Below are positions 12,639 to 22,544 of a stretch of 64,000 nt of DNA, piece after piece. The notes below the pieces were generated by a model that was not told the origin of the DNA, did not search any database, and saw only the letters and a program-made list of their open reading frames with translations. A program made the position numbers and the translations under genes. Where the stretch lies: contig NZ_CP045404.1 of the NCBI RefSeq assembly GCF_009363715.1, forward strand, positions 1,084,001 to 1,148,000, written 5' to 3'. The DNA comes from Roseovarius sp. THAF9 (GTDB lineage: Bacteria > Pseudomonadota > Alphaproteobacteria > Rhodobacterales > Rhodobacteraceae). Every line of letters begins with the position of its first letter. Within the stretch, counting starts at the first letter, position 1.

Positions 12639-12656
12639 TGTCAATATTTGTTGACA
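12639..12656. promoter_or_regulatory. PpsR/CrtJ box upstream of bchE
   Basis: TGTCAATATTTGTTGACA is an exact TGTC-N10-GACA palindrome ending 16 bases before the bchE ATG, next to the ribosome site GGAGG. It should allow PpsR to block bchE expression under oxygen. Confidence 0.87.
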
Positions 12657-12672
12657 CGTGGAGGTGCAAGAT

Positions 12673-14316
12673 ATGCGACTGGTGCTCATTCATCCGAATT
12701 ATCATTCCGGCGGTGCCGAGATCGCGGGAAACTGGCCGCCAGCTTGGGTCGCCTATCTCGCGGGTCCACTGAAAGCAGCGGGCTATACCGATATCCATTT
12801 TATCGACGCTATGACCCACGACATCGGGGAGGACGAGTTACGCGCGCGCATCGCGGCCCTGAAACCCGATATCGTCGGAGCGACCGCGATCACCCCTTCG
12901 ATCTACAAGGCGGAGCGCGCGTTGGAAGTCGCGAAAGAGGCAGCGCCCAGTGCGATCACGGTGTTGGGCGGCGTGCACGCGACCTTCATGTTCAAGCAGG
13001 TCCTGTCCGAAGCGCCGCACGTGGACGCCATTGTTCGCGGCGAGGGCGAGGAGGTTTTCCTCGATTTCGTGCGCGCGGTCGAGGACGGACGCTGGCAGGC
13101 GGATCGAAAGAAGATCAAGGGAATCGCCTATGCCGAGGACGGGCCGATTGTTGCAACTCAAGCGGCCTCGACCGTCAAGGACCTCGACGGGATCGTGCCG
13201 GACTGGTCGATCCTCGATTGGGAAAAGTACATTTACATCCCTCTGAACACGCGGCTGGCGATCCCGAGCCTTGCGCGGGGCTGTCCATTTACCTGTTCGT
13301 TCTGCTCGCAATGGAAATTCTGGCGCGATTACCGCGTGCGCGACCCGCAGAAGGTCGTGGACGAAATCGAGGACCTTGTGAACAACCACGGGGTCGGCTT
13401 CTTCATCCTCGCCGACGAGGAACCGACCATCAACAAGCGCAAGTTCACCGAGTTCTGCGAGGAGCTGATCCGGCGCGGCCTGCCGGAAAGGGTGAAATGG
13501 GGCATCAACACGCGGGTTACGGACATCAAGCGCGACATGGACATGTTGCCGTTGTGGCGGCGGGCGGGGCTGGTGCATATCAGCCTTGGAACCGAGGCGG
13601 CGGCCCAATTGAAGCTGGACCGTTTCAACAAGGAAACCAAGGTCGAGGAGAACAAGGAGGCGATCCGGCTGCTGCGCGAGGCGGATATCTTTACCGAGGC
13701 GCAATTTATCGTCGGGTTGGAGAACGAGACCGTCGAGACGCTGGAAGAGACCTATCGCTATGCCCGCGACTGGAACCCGGACCTTGCGAACTGGACGATG
13801 TACACGCCGTGGCCGTTCACCCCGCTGTTTCAGGAGTTGCGCGACAAGGTCGAGGTGTTCGATTTCGAGAAATACAATTTCGTCACGCCCATCATGAAAC
13901 CCGATGCGATGGACCGGGCCACGCTGCTGGACCGGGTGATGCACAATTATCGGCGATTCTACATGATCAAGGCATTGTTCCACTATCCGTGGCGCGGGCG
14001 GGGATTTCGGCGCAAGTACCTGCTGGGCTGTCTGCGCGCCTTTGCGAAGGCCGGGTTCGCGCGGACTTTCTATGACCTGGGCAAGGTTGGGTATTGGGGG
14101 CCGCAATCGAAAGAGAAGGTGGATTTTCATTTCGACGACACCAGGCAAATCGCCGAGGCGCAGATGGCCGACTGGGAAGCGATGGCGGATCGCAAGGCCA
14201 GGGCCGCCGAACGCAAAGCGGCAGTGCGCGATCAGGTGAAGGCCGAGAAAGCGCGTCTGGCAAAGCTGCAAGCCGAGACGAAAGCCTGCGGCGGGGTAGA
14301 CAAAGTAGAGGTCTGA
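12673..14316 (+). CDS. bchE: Oxygen-independent Mg-protoporphyrin IX monomethyl ester cyclase
   Basis: BchE is a cobalamin-dependent radical SAM enzyme that forms ring E of protochlorophyllide without oxygen. The ATG at 12673 follows GGAGG and gives 547 residues; an upstream GTG at 12658 is in frame but overlaps the ribosome site. The N-terminal part (1-140) is a B12-binding domain with [11 protein letters not shown] and VLGGVHATF, and the radical SAM motif CPFTCSFC has Cys204, Cys208 and Cys211. The C-terminus is lysine- and alanine-rich and probably helical. The oxygen-dependent enzyme AcsF is not seen nearby. Fnr-like and PpsR boxes upstream fit expression at low oxygen. Confidence 0.96.
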   Translation: MRLVLIHPNYHSGGAEIAGNWPPAWVAYLAGPLKAAGYTDIHFIDAMTHDIGEDELRARIAALKPDIVGATAITPSIYKAERALEVAKEAAPSAITVLGGVHATFMFKQVLSEAPHVDAIVRGEGEEVFLDFVRAVEDGRWQADRKKIKGIAYAEDGPIVATQAASTVKDLDGIVPDWSILDWEKYIYIPLNTRLAIPSLARGCPFTCSFCSQWKFWRDYRVRDPQKVVDEIEDLVNNHGVGFFILADEEPTINKRKFTEFCEELIRRGLPERVKWGINTRVTDIKRDMDMLPLWRRAGLVHISLGTEAAAQLKLDRFNKETKVEENKEAIRLLREADIFTEAQFIVGLENETVETLEETYRYARDWNPDLANWTMYTPWPFTPLFQELRDKVEVFDFEKYNFVTPIMKPDAMDRATLLDRVMHNYRRFYMIKALFHYPWRGRGFRRKYLLGCLRAFAKAGFARTFYDLGKVGYWGPQSKEKVDFHFDDTRQIAEAQMADWEAMADRKARAAERKAAVRDQVKAEKARLAKLQAETKACGGVDKVEV

Positions 14317-14319
14317 ACC

Positions 14320-14898
14320 ATGGCCGAGCCGCGTGTGGGTCCCAATGCGATACTGCAGACGATGGAGGCGCTTACCGAGCTTGGGGGTATGGACCTGACC
14401 CGGCGCGTTTTCAGCGCGGCGGGGCTTTTGCCGTTGCTCGAGGCGCCGCCGAGCGAGATGGTGCCGGAGGTTTGGGCCTCTGACCTTCACCGGACAATTA
14501 CGACTGAGCTGCCGGCGGTTGAAGCTGCGCGGGTGGCGGCCGATGGCGGGCACAGGACCGGGTTCTATATCCTTGAAAACCGTATTCCGGCGGTCGCGCG
14601 CACACTGCTGCAGCTGCTGCCGGGATCGGTCGCCGGATCTATTCTGCTGCGGGCGATCGAACGGCACGCGTGGACATTCGCGGGGTCGGCGGAGGTGGCG
14701 ATCGAAATCGGCACGCCAATGTATTTCTTCATTTATGACAACCCTTTGGCCATCCCTGGCTGTCCTTGGCATTGCGCGGTTTTCGAAACCTTGTTCCGCC
14801 GGTTGGTCAGCCCGCATACGCGCGTGGCGCATACGTGTTGTTGCGCGAACGGTGCGGATGCGTGCGTGTTTGAAATAGACATCCGGCGCGGGGCTTGA
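14320..14898 (+). CDS. bchJ: BchJ, V4R-domain bacteriochlorophyll biosynthesis protein
   Basis: The 192-residue BchJ protein has a C-terminal V4R fold, with conserved cysteines in AHTCCCANGADACVFEI and the preceding WHCAVFETLFRR. It was first named 4-vinyl reductase, but later work in the field assigned that reaction to BciA/BciB/chlorophyllide oxidoreductase. BchJ is now thought to help channel porphyrin substrate to or from Mg chelatase. It starts three bases after bchE, the usual pairing, and is the last visible photosynthesis gene on this side. Confidence 0.9.
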   Translation: MAEPRVGPNAILQTMEALTELGGMDLTRRVFSAAGLLPLLEAPPSEMVPEVWASDLHRTITTELPAVEAARVAADGGHRTGFYILENRIPAVARTLLQLLPGSVAGSILLRAIERHAWTFAGSAEVAIEIGTPMYFFIYDNPLAIPGCPWHCAVFETLFRRLVSPHTRVAHTCCCANGADACVFEIDIRRGA

Positions 14899-14937
14899 TT
14901 TAACCCGGCACGACTGGCGTCAGACGATGGAGCAGAC

Positions 14938-15828
14938 GTGCTTGACCTCAAAGACCTGCAATTTCTGACGGCACTGGCGCGTCAGAAGCACTTTGCCCGC
15001 GCCGCTGAGGAATGTGGCGTGTCGCAGCCTGCGTTTTCCATGCGGATCGCCAAGCTGGAAGAGCACCTAGAGACCAAGATCGTCCACCGGGGCAACCGGT
15101 TTCAAGGGCTGACGCCGGACGGCGAGAGCATCGTGCGTCATGCCTTGCAGATCCTGGAGGACGTCAAGCGGCTGGAGACCGAATTCAGCGCCGAGCCGGG
15201 GGACGTCACGGGCGTGCTGTCACTGGCGGTGATCCCGACGGCGGCGGCGCTGGCGGCTAAGACGGTGATCCGTCTGCGAGAGGCCAATCCAGGCATCACA
15301 GTGCGAGTCAAGACGATGAATTCGCTGGCTATTCTGCACGGCCTAGAGGCAGGGACGTATGACGCTGGCATCACCTACACCGATAGCGCCAATTCCGAAA
15401 GCGCCATTCACAGTTTCCTGAGCGTGACGCCGATCGACGACGAGGAATACGTGCTGCTGGTTCCCGCGCAGATGGTGGGGGAAGACAAGACCGAGATCAC
15501 CTGGAAGGAAGCGGGTACCCTGCCGCTGTGCCTGTTGGAGCCGGGCATGCAGAACCGGCATATCATCGACACGGTCTTTCAGGAGGTGGGCACGCGCCCA
15601 CGCGTCGTGGCGGAGTTGTCTGGCCTGACGGCAGGTGTCGTGATGGCGATCCAGGGCGCAGCGGCCACGGTTGTGCCCAAGGTACTGGTGGAGAATACAG
15701 GGGCCCCGCGATCCGTGCGTATCCTGCCGCTTGTCGAGCCGGAAGTGCACAAGTCCCTGAGCCTCGTGACAGCGGATCGGGGTCCCGCGCTGCGCACGGT
15801 GCAGGCACTGAAGGAGGTGCTGCGATAA
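14938..15828 (+). CDS. LysR-type regulator next to formate dehydrogenase
   Basis: This 296-residue LysR protein has an N-terminal helix-turn-helix (FLTALARQKHFARAAEECGV, then SQPAFSMRIAKLEEHL) and a periplasmic-binding-like effector domain. The GTG start at 14938 has GGAG six bases upstream; a nearby ATG at 14927 is out of frame. The gene is co-directional with, and 85 bases before, the formate dehydrogenase genes, and the spacer holds an inverted repeat at 15847-15871. It is therefore probably the formate-responsive activator of the fds operon (an FdsR-like role). The effector is inferred from context. Confidence 0.85.
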   Translation: MLDLKDLQFLTALARQKHFARAAEECGVSQPAFSMRIAKLEEHLETKIVHRGNRFQGLTPDGESIVRHALQILEDVKRLETEFSAEPGDVTGVLSLAVIPTAAALAAKTVIRLREANPGITVRVKTMNSLAILHGLEAGTYDAGITYTDSANSESAIHSFLSVTPIDDEEYVLLVPAQMVGEDKTEITWKEAGTLPLCLLEPGMQNRHIIDTVFQEVGTRPRVVAELSGLTAGVVMAIQGAAATVVPKVLVENTGAPRSVRILPLVEPEVHKSLSLVTADRGPALRTVQALKEVLR

Positions 15829-15846
15829 GGCGCGCTTATCGTGGGT

Positions 15847-15871
15847 TTGAATCATACGATTTTTGATTGAA
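15847..15871. promoter_or_regulatory. Candidate LysR operator before fdsGB
   Basis: TTGAATCA and TGATTGAA flank nine bases and match in seven of eight arm positions. The site lies 43 bases before the fds start, in an A/T-rich stretch that also contains a CATAC...GTATG pair. It is the best candidate operator for the adjacent LysR protein. Confidence 0.45.
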
Positions 15872-15913
15872 AACGGTATGCTTTAGTGTGCTCCCAGCAA
15901 CGGGAGGGTCCAC

Positions 15914-17599
15914 ATGGCACTTGATGATCGCAGCGGCGTTTGGAAGTCGGGCAAAGGCAAGGGGCGGCACACGCCCAAGGGCCGGCAGCTTGAGGACCAG
16001 GCTTGGGAAGAGGTTCGCGACCTTCTGGGCGACGCCCCGAGACGGCGCGACCTGCTGATCGAGTATTTGCACCTGATTCAGGACAAGTACGGCCACCTGT
16101 CGGCGGCGCATCTGCGCGCGCTGGCCGAGGAAATGCGCATCGCGCAGGCCGAAGTCTACGAAGTTGCAACGTTTTACGCGCATTTCGACGTGGTCAAGGA
16201 AGGCGAGGTTCCCCCGCCCGCGCTGACTATTCGGGTGTGCGATTCGCTGTCCTGCGAATTGGCCGGGGCGCAACAGCTGAAGGCCGCGCTGGAGGATGGC
16301 ATGGACCCCAGCGAGGTCCGCGTGCTGCGCGCGCCTTGCATGGGGCGCTGCGACACGGCGCCAGTGCTGGAACTGGGCCACAATCACATCGACAACGCGA
16401 CGGTGGAGAAGGTCGAAGCGGCGATTGCCGGTGGCGACACCCACACGCATGTCCCCGATTACGAGGATTTCGCGGCCTACAAGGCCGAGGGCGGCTATGA
16501 GAAGCTGGCCGAACTGCGCAAGGATGGCGAGTTTGAGGCCATACAGCAGACGCTGCTTGATAGCGGCCTGCGTGGACTAGGCGGGGCGGGGTTCCCGTCC
16601 GGCAAGAAGTGGGGATTCGTGCGGGCCGAGGCCGGGCCCCGTTACCTTGCCGTGAACGGCGACGAAGGCGAGCCCGGCACGTTCAAGGATCGCTATTATC
16701 TGGAACGCACGCCGCACCTGTTCCTCGAAGGCATGCTGATCGCCGCCTGGGCGGTGGAGGCGAAGACCTGCTTCATCTACATGCGCGACGAATATCCCGC
16801 GGTGCTGAAGATCCTCGCCAAGGAGATCAAGGCGCTGGAAGAGGCGGGCATCGTCGAGGAAGGCTATATCGAACTGCGCCGCGGCGCGGGGGCCTATATC
16901 TGCGGCGAAGAAAGCGCGATGATCGAATCGATCGAGGGCAAGCGCGGTCTGCCGCGGCACCGCCCGCCATTCGTGGCGCAGGTCGGCGTCTACAACAAGC
17001 CGACGCTGGTGAACAACGTCGAGACGCTCTATTGGGTGACCCGCGTTCTGCGCGAGGGCGGCGAGATCCTGTCGGGCGTTGAAAAGAACGACCGCAAGGG
17101 GCTGCGCTCTTACTCGGTTTCGGGTCGGGTAAAGAACCCGGGCGTGCACCTGCTGCCGGCCGGTTCCACCATCCTCGACATTGTCGAGGCCGCTGGCGGT
17201 ATGCTGGACGGTCACACGCTCAAGGCCTATCAGCCGGGCGGTCCGTCCTCGGGGCTTCTGCCTGCGCACATGGACGATGTGCCGCTTGATTTCGATACTT
17301 TGCAGCCGCATGGCAGCTTTATCGGGTCCGCCGCCGTCGTGGTCCTGTCCGACAAGGACAGTGCCAAGGAAGCCGCGATCAACATGCTGAAATTCTTCGA
17401 GGACGAAAGCTGCGGCCAGTGTACACCCTGCCGAGTGGGCTGTGAAAAGGCCGTCAAGCTGATGCAGGCGGACACGTGGGATCAGTCGCTGCTTGAAGAA
17501 CTGAGCCAGACCATGGTGGATGCGTCCATCTGTGGCCTGGGCCAGGCAGCGCCCAACCCCATTCGCCTGACGATGAAACATTTCCCGGACGAGGTGTAA
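15914..17599 (+). CDS. Formate dehydrogenase gamma-beta fusion (FdsG-FdsB), NADH-forming diaphorase
   Basis: This 561-residue protein joins two subunits that are separate in many species. Residues 1-165 are NuoE/FdsG-like with the [2Fe-2S] ligands Cys109, Cys114, Cys142 and Cys146. Residues 190-561 are NuoF/FdsB-like with the FMN/NAD site (RGLGGAGFPSGKKW at 220-233, NGDEGEPGTFKDR) and the [4Fe-4S] ligands Cys500, Cys503, Cys506 and Cys540. It would pass electrons from FdsA to NAD+ in a soluble cytoplasmic complex. GGGAGGG precedes the ATG. The gene ends three bases before fdsA. The fused form is found in related Rhodobacteraceae and is not a sequencing artefact, because the linker is continuous. 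Confidence 0.92.
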   Translation: MALDDRSGVWKSGKGKGRHTPKGRQLEDQAWEEVRDLLGDAPRRRDLLIEYLHLIQDKYGHLSAAHLRALAEEMRIAQAEVYEVATFYAHFDVVKEGEVPPPALTIRVCDSLSCELAGAQQLKAALEDGMDPSEVRVLRAPCMGRCDTAPVLELGHNHIDNATVEKVEAAIAGGDTHTHVPDYEDFAAYKAEGGYEKLAELRKDGEFEAIQQTLLDSGLRGLGGAGFPSGKKWGFVRAEAGPRYLAVNGDEGEPGTFKDRYYLERTPHLFLEGMLIAAWAVEAKTCFIYMRDEYPAVLKILAKEIKALEEAGIVEEGYIELRRGAGAYICGEESAMIESIEGKRGLPRHRPPFVAQVGVYNKPTLVNNVETLYWVTRVLREGGEILSGVEKNDRKGLRSYSVSGRVKNPGVHLLPAGSTILDIVEAAGGMLDGHTLKAYQPGGPSSGLLPAHMDDVPLDFDTLQPHGSFIGSAAVVVLSDKDSAKEAAINMLKFFEDESCGQCTPCRVGCEKAVKLMQADTWDQSLLEELSQTMVDASICGLGQAAPNPIRLTMKHFPDEV

Positions 17600-17602
17600 G
17601 AC

Positions 17603-20365
17603 ATGACCGACAAGATCAAGTTCACACTCGATGGCAAGGAAGTCGAAGCCGAAAAGGGCATGACCATCTGGGAGGTGGCCAATGGACGGGGTCTGAAGAT
17701 TCCGCACCTGTGCCACAAGCCCGCGCCCGGGTACCGCCCAGATGGCAACTGCCGCGCCTGCATGGTCGAGGTGGAAGGCGAGCGCAATCTCGTTGCATCC
17801 TGCATTCGTGAAGCCAGCGACGGCATGAACGTCACCACCAATTCGAGCCGGGCGGAAACCGCGCGCAAGATGGTGATGGAGATGCTGATCGCCGACCAGC
17901 CCGAGCCGGAAAAGGCGCATGACAAGTCCAGCCACCTTTGGGACATGGCAGAGCTGGCCGGCGTATCGGAAAGCCGCTTTCCCAAGCTGGAACAGGACCG
18001 CGTGCCGCTGCTGGACGACAGCCATGTAGCGATGAGCGTCAACCTGGATGCCTGCATCCAATGCAACCTGTGCGTCCGCGCCTGCCGTGAAGTGCAGGTC
18101 AATGACGTGATCGGCATGGCCGGTCGCGGGCATGACAGCTTCCCGGTGTTCGATTTCGACGATCCGATGGGCGAAAGCACCTGCGTGGCCTGTGGCGAAT
18201 GTGTGCAGGCCTGCCCGACCGGTGCGCTGATGCCGTCTACTGTGGTGGATGACGCCCAAGTGGGTGACAGCGCCGATTATGACCGCGAGGTCGACAGCGT
18301 CTGCGCCTTCTGCGGCGTGGGTTGCCAGATCAGCCTGAAGGTCAAGGACGACAAGGTGAAATATATCGAGGGCATCAATGGCCCCGCGAACGAAGGCCGC
18401 CTGTGTGTCAAGGGCCGGTTCGGCTACGACTACATCCACCATTCGCATCGCCTGACCAAGCCGCTGATCCGGCGTGACGACGCGCCGGCCAAGGGGCTGA
18501 ACGTCGATCCCGACAACTGGCAGGACTTCTTCCGTGAAGCCTCGTGGGACGAGGCGCTGGATGCGGCGGCAAATGGCCTGAAGGGTCGTGGCCGCGAGGT
18601 GGCCGGCTTCGGCAGTGCGAAATGCACCAACGAAGAGGCGTACCTGTTCCAGAAGTTCATCCGCCAAGGCTTTGGCCACAACAACGTGGACCATTGCACG
18701 CGGTTGTGCCACGCCTCCTCGGTGGCGGCGCTGATCGAAAACGTCGGTTCGGGGGCCGTGACCGCGACCTTCAACGAGATCGAGAATGCCGACGTGGCGA
18801 TCATCATCGGGGCCAACCCGACGGAAAACCATCCGGTTGCGGCCACCTATTTCAAGCAATTCACCAAGCGCGGTGGCAAGCTGATCGTGATGGATCCGCG
18901 TGGGCAGGGCATGAAGCGGTTCGCCAGCCATATGCTGCAGTTCAAGCCGGGCGCGGACGTGTCCATGCTGAACGCGATCATGCATGTGATCGTCGAGGAG
19001 GAGCTCTACGACCAGCAGTATATCGAGGCGTTCACCGAGAACTGGGAGGCCGAAAAGGCGCATCTGGCGCAGTTCCCGCCCGAGAAGATGGAAGAACTGT
19101 GCGGCATTCCCGCCGAGACACTGCGCGACGTGGCGCGTGAATTCGCCACGGCGCAGTCCGGCATGATCTTCTGGGGCATGGGCGTCAGCCAGCACATCCA
19201 CGGCACGGACAATTCCCGCTGCCTGATCTCATTGGCGCTGATGTGCGGCCATGTGGGTCGTCCGGGCACGGGTCTGCACCCGCTGCGGGGCCAGAACAAC
19301 GTGCAGGGCGCGTCTGATGCGGGCCTGATCCCGATGTTCCTGCCCGACTACCTGTCGGTTACGGATGACGGGGTGCGCAAGGCATTCACAGAGGTCTGGG
19401 AGTCGGGTGACTTCAGCAACGAGAAAGGCTTGACGGTCACCGAGATCATGGACGCCGTTCACGAGGGTCATATCAAGGCGATGTACGTTCTGGGTGAGAA
19501 CCCGGCGATGAGCGACCCGGACGTGGAACATGCCCGCGACGCGCTGGCGATGCTGGATCACCTTGTGGTGCAGGACATCTTCATCACCGAGACGGCCAAC
19601 TATGCCGACGTGATCCTGCCAGCCTCGGCGCTTTACGAGAAATCCGGCACGGTGTCGAACACCAACCGGACCGTCCAGATGCTGCGCCAGGCGGTGCCGC
19701 CGCCGGGCGAGGCGAAAGAGGACTGGTGGATCGAGGTCGAACTGGCCAAGCGATGCGGCCTGAACTGGACGTACACCGATCCGTCGGAGGTGTTCAACGA
19801 GATGGCGATCAACATGCGCAGTCTCGACAACATCACTTGGGAACGGCTGGAACGCGAGGCGGTCACCTATCCGTCGCTCAGCCCTGAGGACCCCGGTCAG
19901 GCCGTGGTGTTCGGCGATGCCTTCCCGCGGCCCGAGGGGCGCGCCCGGTTCACCCCGGCCAGCGTGATCCCGCCCGACGATCTGCCGGATGCGGAGTATC
20001 CGATGGTCCTGACCACGGGCCGGCAGCTGGAGCACTGGCATACCGGGTCGATGACCCGTCGGTCCAGCGTTCTGGATGCGGTGGAACCCGAGGCCAACTG
20101 TTCGTTGCACCCCTCGACCCTGCGCAAGCTGGGGGTCGAGCCGGGCGGCATGGTGCGCATCTCCACCAAGCGCGGATCGATTGATGTGATGGCACGTGCC
20201 GACCGGGCGATTGCGCCGGACATGGTGTTCATGCCATTTGCCTATGTCGAGGCGGCTGCGAACATTCTGACGAATCCGGCTATCGACCCCTACGGAAAGA
20301 TCCCCGAGTTCAAATACTCGGCCGTGCGGGTGGAAAAGGCAGAAGAGGCTGTGGCGGCAGAATAG
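17603..20365 (+). CDS. fdsA: NAD-dependent formate dehydrogenase alpha subunit (molybdenum/bis-MGD)
   Basis: FdsA oxidises formate to CO2 at a molybdenum (or tungsten) bis-guanine dinucleotide centre and passes electrons to the diaphorase partner. The protein is 920 residues. It begins with a [2Fe-2S] ferredoxin-like domain (Cys37, Cys50, Cys53, Cys67), then two [4Fe-4S] motifs (Cys151/154/157/161 and Cys194/197/200/204), a cluster near the cofactor (Cys234/237/241/268), and the catalytic pair Cys369-His370 in HCTRLCHASS. No cysteine occurs between 68 and 150, so the His-Cys3 cluster of NuoG-like relatives is missing. The accessory genes fdsC and fdsD are not adjacent. Confidence 0.94.
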   Translation: MTDKIKFTLDGKEVEAEKGMTIWEVANGRGLKIPHLCHKPAPGYRPDGNCRACMVEVEGERNLVASCIREASDGMNVTTNSSRAETARKMVMEMLIADQPEPEKAHDKSSHLWDMAELAGVSESRFPKLEQDRVPLLDDSHVAMSVNLDACIQCNLCVRACREVQVNDVIGMAGRGHDSFPVFDFDDPMGESTCVACGECVQACPTGALMPSTVVDDAQVGDSADYDREVDSVCAFCGVGCQISLKVKDDKVKYIEGINGPANEGRLCVKGRFGYDYIHHSHRLTKPLIRRDDAPAKGLNVDPDNWQDFFREASWDEALDAAANGLKGRGREVAGFGSAKCTNEEAYLFQKFIRQGFGHNNVDHCTRLCHASSVAALIENVGSGAVTATFNEIENADVAIIIGANPTENHPVAATYFKQFTKRGGKLIVMDPRGQGMKRFASHMLQFKPGADVSMLNAIMHVIVEEELYDQQYIEAFTENWEAEKAHLAQFPPEKMEELCGIPAETLRDVAREFATAQSGMIFWGMGVSQHIHGTDNSRCLISLALMCGHVGRPGTGLHPLRGQNNVQGASDAGLIPMFLPDYLSVTDDGVRKAFTEVWESGDFSNEKGLTVTEIMDAVHEGHIKAMYVLGENPAMSDPDVEHARDALAMLDHLVVQDIFITETANYADVILPASALYEKSGTVSNTNRTVQMLRQAVPPPGEAKEDWWIEVELAKRCGLNWTYTDPSEVFNEMAINMRSLDNITWERLEREAVTYPSLSPEDPGQAVVFGDAFPRPEGRARFTPASVIPPDDLPDAEYPMVLTTGRQLEHWHTGSMTRRSSVLDAVEPEANCSLHPSTLRKLGVEPGGMVRISTKRGSIDVMARADRAIAPDMVFMPFAYVEAAANILTNPAIDPYGKIPEFKYSAVRVEKAEEAVAAE

Positions 20366-20387
20366 ACCGCGATCACTCGAAGTATCG

Positions 20388-20416
20388 AAAAAGGGCCGGG
20401 GTTTCCCGGCCTTTTT
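20388..20416 (+). terminator. Rho-independent terminator after fdsA
   Basis: AAAAAGGGCCGGG pairs with CCCGGCCTTTTT across the loop GTTT with one bulged G, and the arm itself ends in five T. This is a clear intrinsic terminator 22 bases after the fdsA stop and may work in both directions. Confidence 0.9.
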
Positions 20417-20509
20417 GCTTTTGGCGGTCGGTTGGCGGTGTGCGTTCCAGACGGCGTCGACGCCTTTCGCTGCATCCGCAAATTATAGTCGTTGCACCAT
20501 GCTGGTTTG

Positions 20510-20519
20510 TGGTATACCA
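20510..20519. promoter_or_regulatory. Candidate GntR operator
   Basis: TGGTATACCA is a perfect 10-base palindrome 36 bases before the GntR start. FadR-subfamily GntR proteins commonly bind TGGT-N(2-3)-ACCA sites, so this is a likely autoregulatory operator for the regulator and the following CoA-transferase. Confidence 0.55.
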
Positions 20520-20555
20520 GATCGCGAACTTAACGACTCACCCCGGTACGCTGCC

Positions 20556-21251
20556 ATGAAACTCAATCCGATCGATACATCGGTCACTCTCAAGGACCAC
20601 ATCTACAACCGCATGCGCGAGGCGATCCTCGAAATGGACATCTATTCCGATGATGTCGACCTGCGGCTGGACGAACGCGGCCTCGCCGAACAGTTGGGCG
20701 TGTCGCGCACGCCGCTGCGCGAGGTGCTGGTGCGGCTGGAGCAGGAAGGCCTGCTGGAGGTGCGCCCGCGCCGAGGCATATTCGTGCAGCGTAAGACGCT
20801 GTCGGACATTCTGGAAATGATCATTGCCTGGGCGGCGCTGGAAAGCATGGCGGCACGGCTGGCCTGTGACACCGCCACGGACCGCCAGATCGCCAGCCTG
20901 CGGACCATCGCAATGAAATACTCGGTGTCCAAGAGCGGAGCGGATATTGCGGAGTATTCCGACGACAACATTCGCTTTCACCAGAAAATCCTCGAAATCT
21001 CCGGCTGCGAGTTGCTGGCTCGCATGGCAGAAAACCTGTTCGTGCACATGCACGCGGTGCGGCGCCGGTCCATGGCCGAGGAGGACCGTGTGCCGCAATC
21101 GGTGGCAGATCACATGGAAATCATCGAGGGTCTGGAGGCGCGCGATGCGGACCTTGCGGAGGCCCGCGTGCGCGACCACACGATGCGCCTTCACGACCAC
21201 GTGCGCGAGGTCTGGACCCGCGCAGGCATCACGAAAAACAAGGAGGATTGA
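20556..21251 (+). CDS. GntR-family (FadR/FCD) transcriptional regulator
   Basis: This 231-residue regulator has an N-terminal winged helix ([40 protein letters not shown]) and a C-terminal all-helical FCD ligand domain with metal-type histidines ([34 protein letters not shown]). The start at 20556 ([16 protein letters not shown]) is chosen because the longer frame from 20415 would run through the fdsA terminator and the operator palindrome. It ends four bases before the CoA-transferase start, so the two are co-transcribed and the ligand is probably an oxalate-related acid. The ligand is an inference from context only. Confidence 0.87.
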   Translation: MKLNPIDTSVTLKDHIYNRMREAILEMDIYSDDVDLRLDERGLAEQLGVSRTPLREVLVRLEQEGLLEVRPRRGIFVQRKTLSDILEMIIAWAALESMAARLACDTATDRQIASLRTIAMKYSVSKSGADIAEYSDDNIRFHQKILEISGCELLARMAENLFVHMHAVRRRSMAEEDRVPQSVADHMEIIEGLEARDADLAEARVRDHTMRLHDHVREVWTRAGITKNKED

Positions 21252-21255
21252 CCTG

Positions 21256-22530
21256 ATGAAAGCATTGGACGGCATCAAGATTCTGGACTTCACGCATGTT
21301 CAGTCTGGACCGACCTGCACGCAGCTTCTGGCGTGGTTCGGGGCGGATGTTCTGAAGGTGGAGCGGCCGGGCGTGGGCGATGCCACGCGCCAGCAGCTGG
21401 TGGATGTGCCGGGCGCGGACAGCCTGTATTTCACCATGCTCAACCACAACAAGCGTTCGATCGAGCTGAACTCGAAGAACGAGACCGGCAAGCAGGTGCT
21501 GACCCGGTTGATCGAGGAATGTGACGTGCTGGTCGAGAACTTCGCGCCCGGCGCGCTGGATCGCATGGGCTTCAGTTGGGAGCGGATCCAGGAGATCAAT
21601 CCAAAGATCATCATGGCCTCGGTCAAGGGGTTCGGCCCCGGCAATTACGAGAATTGCAAGGTCTACGAGAACGTGGCGCAATGCGCGGGCGGCTCGGCCT
21701 CGACCACGGGTTTCCGCGATGGTCCACCGCTGGTGACCGGCGCGCAGATCGGCGACTCGGGCACGGGCCTGCATCTCGCGCTCGGCATCATGACGGCGCT
21801 CTTCCAGCGCGAGCGCACGGGCCGTGGCCAGAAGGTACTGGCGCCGATGCAGGACGGGGTGCTGAACCTCTGCCGCGTCAAGCTGCGCGACCAGCAGCGG
21901 CTGGAGGCGGGGCCCCTGAAGGAATACAGCCAGTATGGCGAGGGCATCGAGTTCGGCGAGGCGACGCCGCGCGCGGGCAACGACTCTGGCGGTGGCCAGC
22001 CGGGGCGGATCCTGAAGTGCAAAGGCTGGGAGGAGGACCCCAACGCGTACACCTACTTCATCACCCAGGCCGCGGTGTGGGAGCAGATCTGCGACGTGAT
22101 CGGCAAGCCGGAGTGGAAGACGGCCGAGGGCTATGCCACGCCGCCCGAGCGTCTGGACAAGCTGAACGAGATCTTCGGCGCGATCGAGGAGTGGACCATG
22201 ACCAAGACGAAGTTCGAGGTGATGGACATCTGCAACCCGCTGAACATCCCGGTGGGCCCGATCCTGTCGACCAAGGAGTTGATCGAGGACGATGGCCTGC
22301 GGGCGACGGGCACGATCGTGGACGTGGATCATCCCAAGCGCGGCAAATATGCGTCGGTGGGCTGCCCGATCAAGCTGAGCGACAGCCCGGTGGACGTGAC
22401 CCGCTCGCCGCTTCTGGGAGAGCACACGGTGGAGATCCTGCGCGATGTGCTGGGCTATGACGGCGACGAACTGCAGGCGGTGCTCGATAGCGGCGCTGTG
22501 GGTGACCCACAGAAGGTTGCTGCTCAGTAA
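21256..22530 (+). CDS. frc: Formyl-CoA:oxalate CoA-transferase
   Basis: Frc moves CoA from formyl-CoA to oxalate, giving oxalyl-CoA and formate. The 424-residue length fits the family III CoA-transferases. The N-terminal [27 protein letters not shown], the catalytic aspartate in [19 protein letters not shown], and the flexible glycine loop [18 protein letters not shown] are specific to Frc rather than to general CaiB proteins. The ATG at 21256 follows AGGAGG closely after the GntR stop. The usual partner, oxalyl-CoA decarboxylase (oxc), is not in this window. Formate released here could feed the formate dehydrogenase encoded just upstream. Confidence 0.9.
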   Translation: MKALDGIKILDFTHVQSGPTCTQLLAWFGADVLKVERPGVGDATRQQLVDVPGADSLYFTMLNHNKRSIELNSKNETGKQVLTRLIEECDVLVENFAPGALDRMGFSWERIQEINPKIIMASVKGFGPGNYENCKVYENVAQCAGGSASTTGFRDGPPLVTGAQIGDSGTGLHLALGIMTALFQRERTGRGQKVLAPMQDGVLNLCRVKLRDQQRLEAGPLKEYSQYGEGIEFGEATPRAGNDSGGGQPGRILKCKGWEEDPNAYTYFITQAAVWEQICDVIGKPEWKTAEGYATPPERLDKLNEIFGAIEEWTMTKTKFEVMDICNPLNIPVGPILSTKELIEDDGLRATGTIVDVDHPKRGKYASVGCPIKLSDSPVDVTRSPLLGEHTVEILRDVLGYDGDELQAVLDSGAVGDPQKVAAQ

Positions 22531-22544
22531 CTGCGCGCCGTTGC

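Noticed and set aside
12838..14832. 664-codon minus-strand open frame opposite bchE and bchJ
   Set aside because: It crosses two recognised genes in antisense and has no recognisable domain.
16577..19201. 874-codon open frame on the minus strand opposite fdsGB and fdsA
   Set aside because: It lies fully antisense to two well-supported enzymes, is rich in His, Arg and Ala as expected for a GC-rich shadow frame, and shows no domain or ribosome site.
20415..20555. N-terminal extension of the GntR regulator from 20415
   Set aside because: It would overlap the fdsA terminator and cover the TGGTATACCA operator. The conserved regulator begins at 20556.
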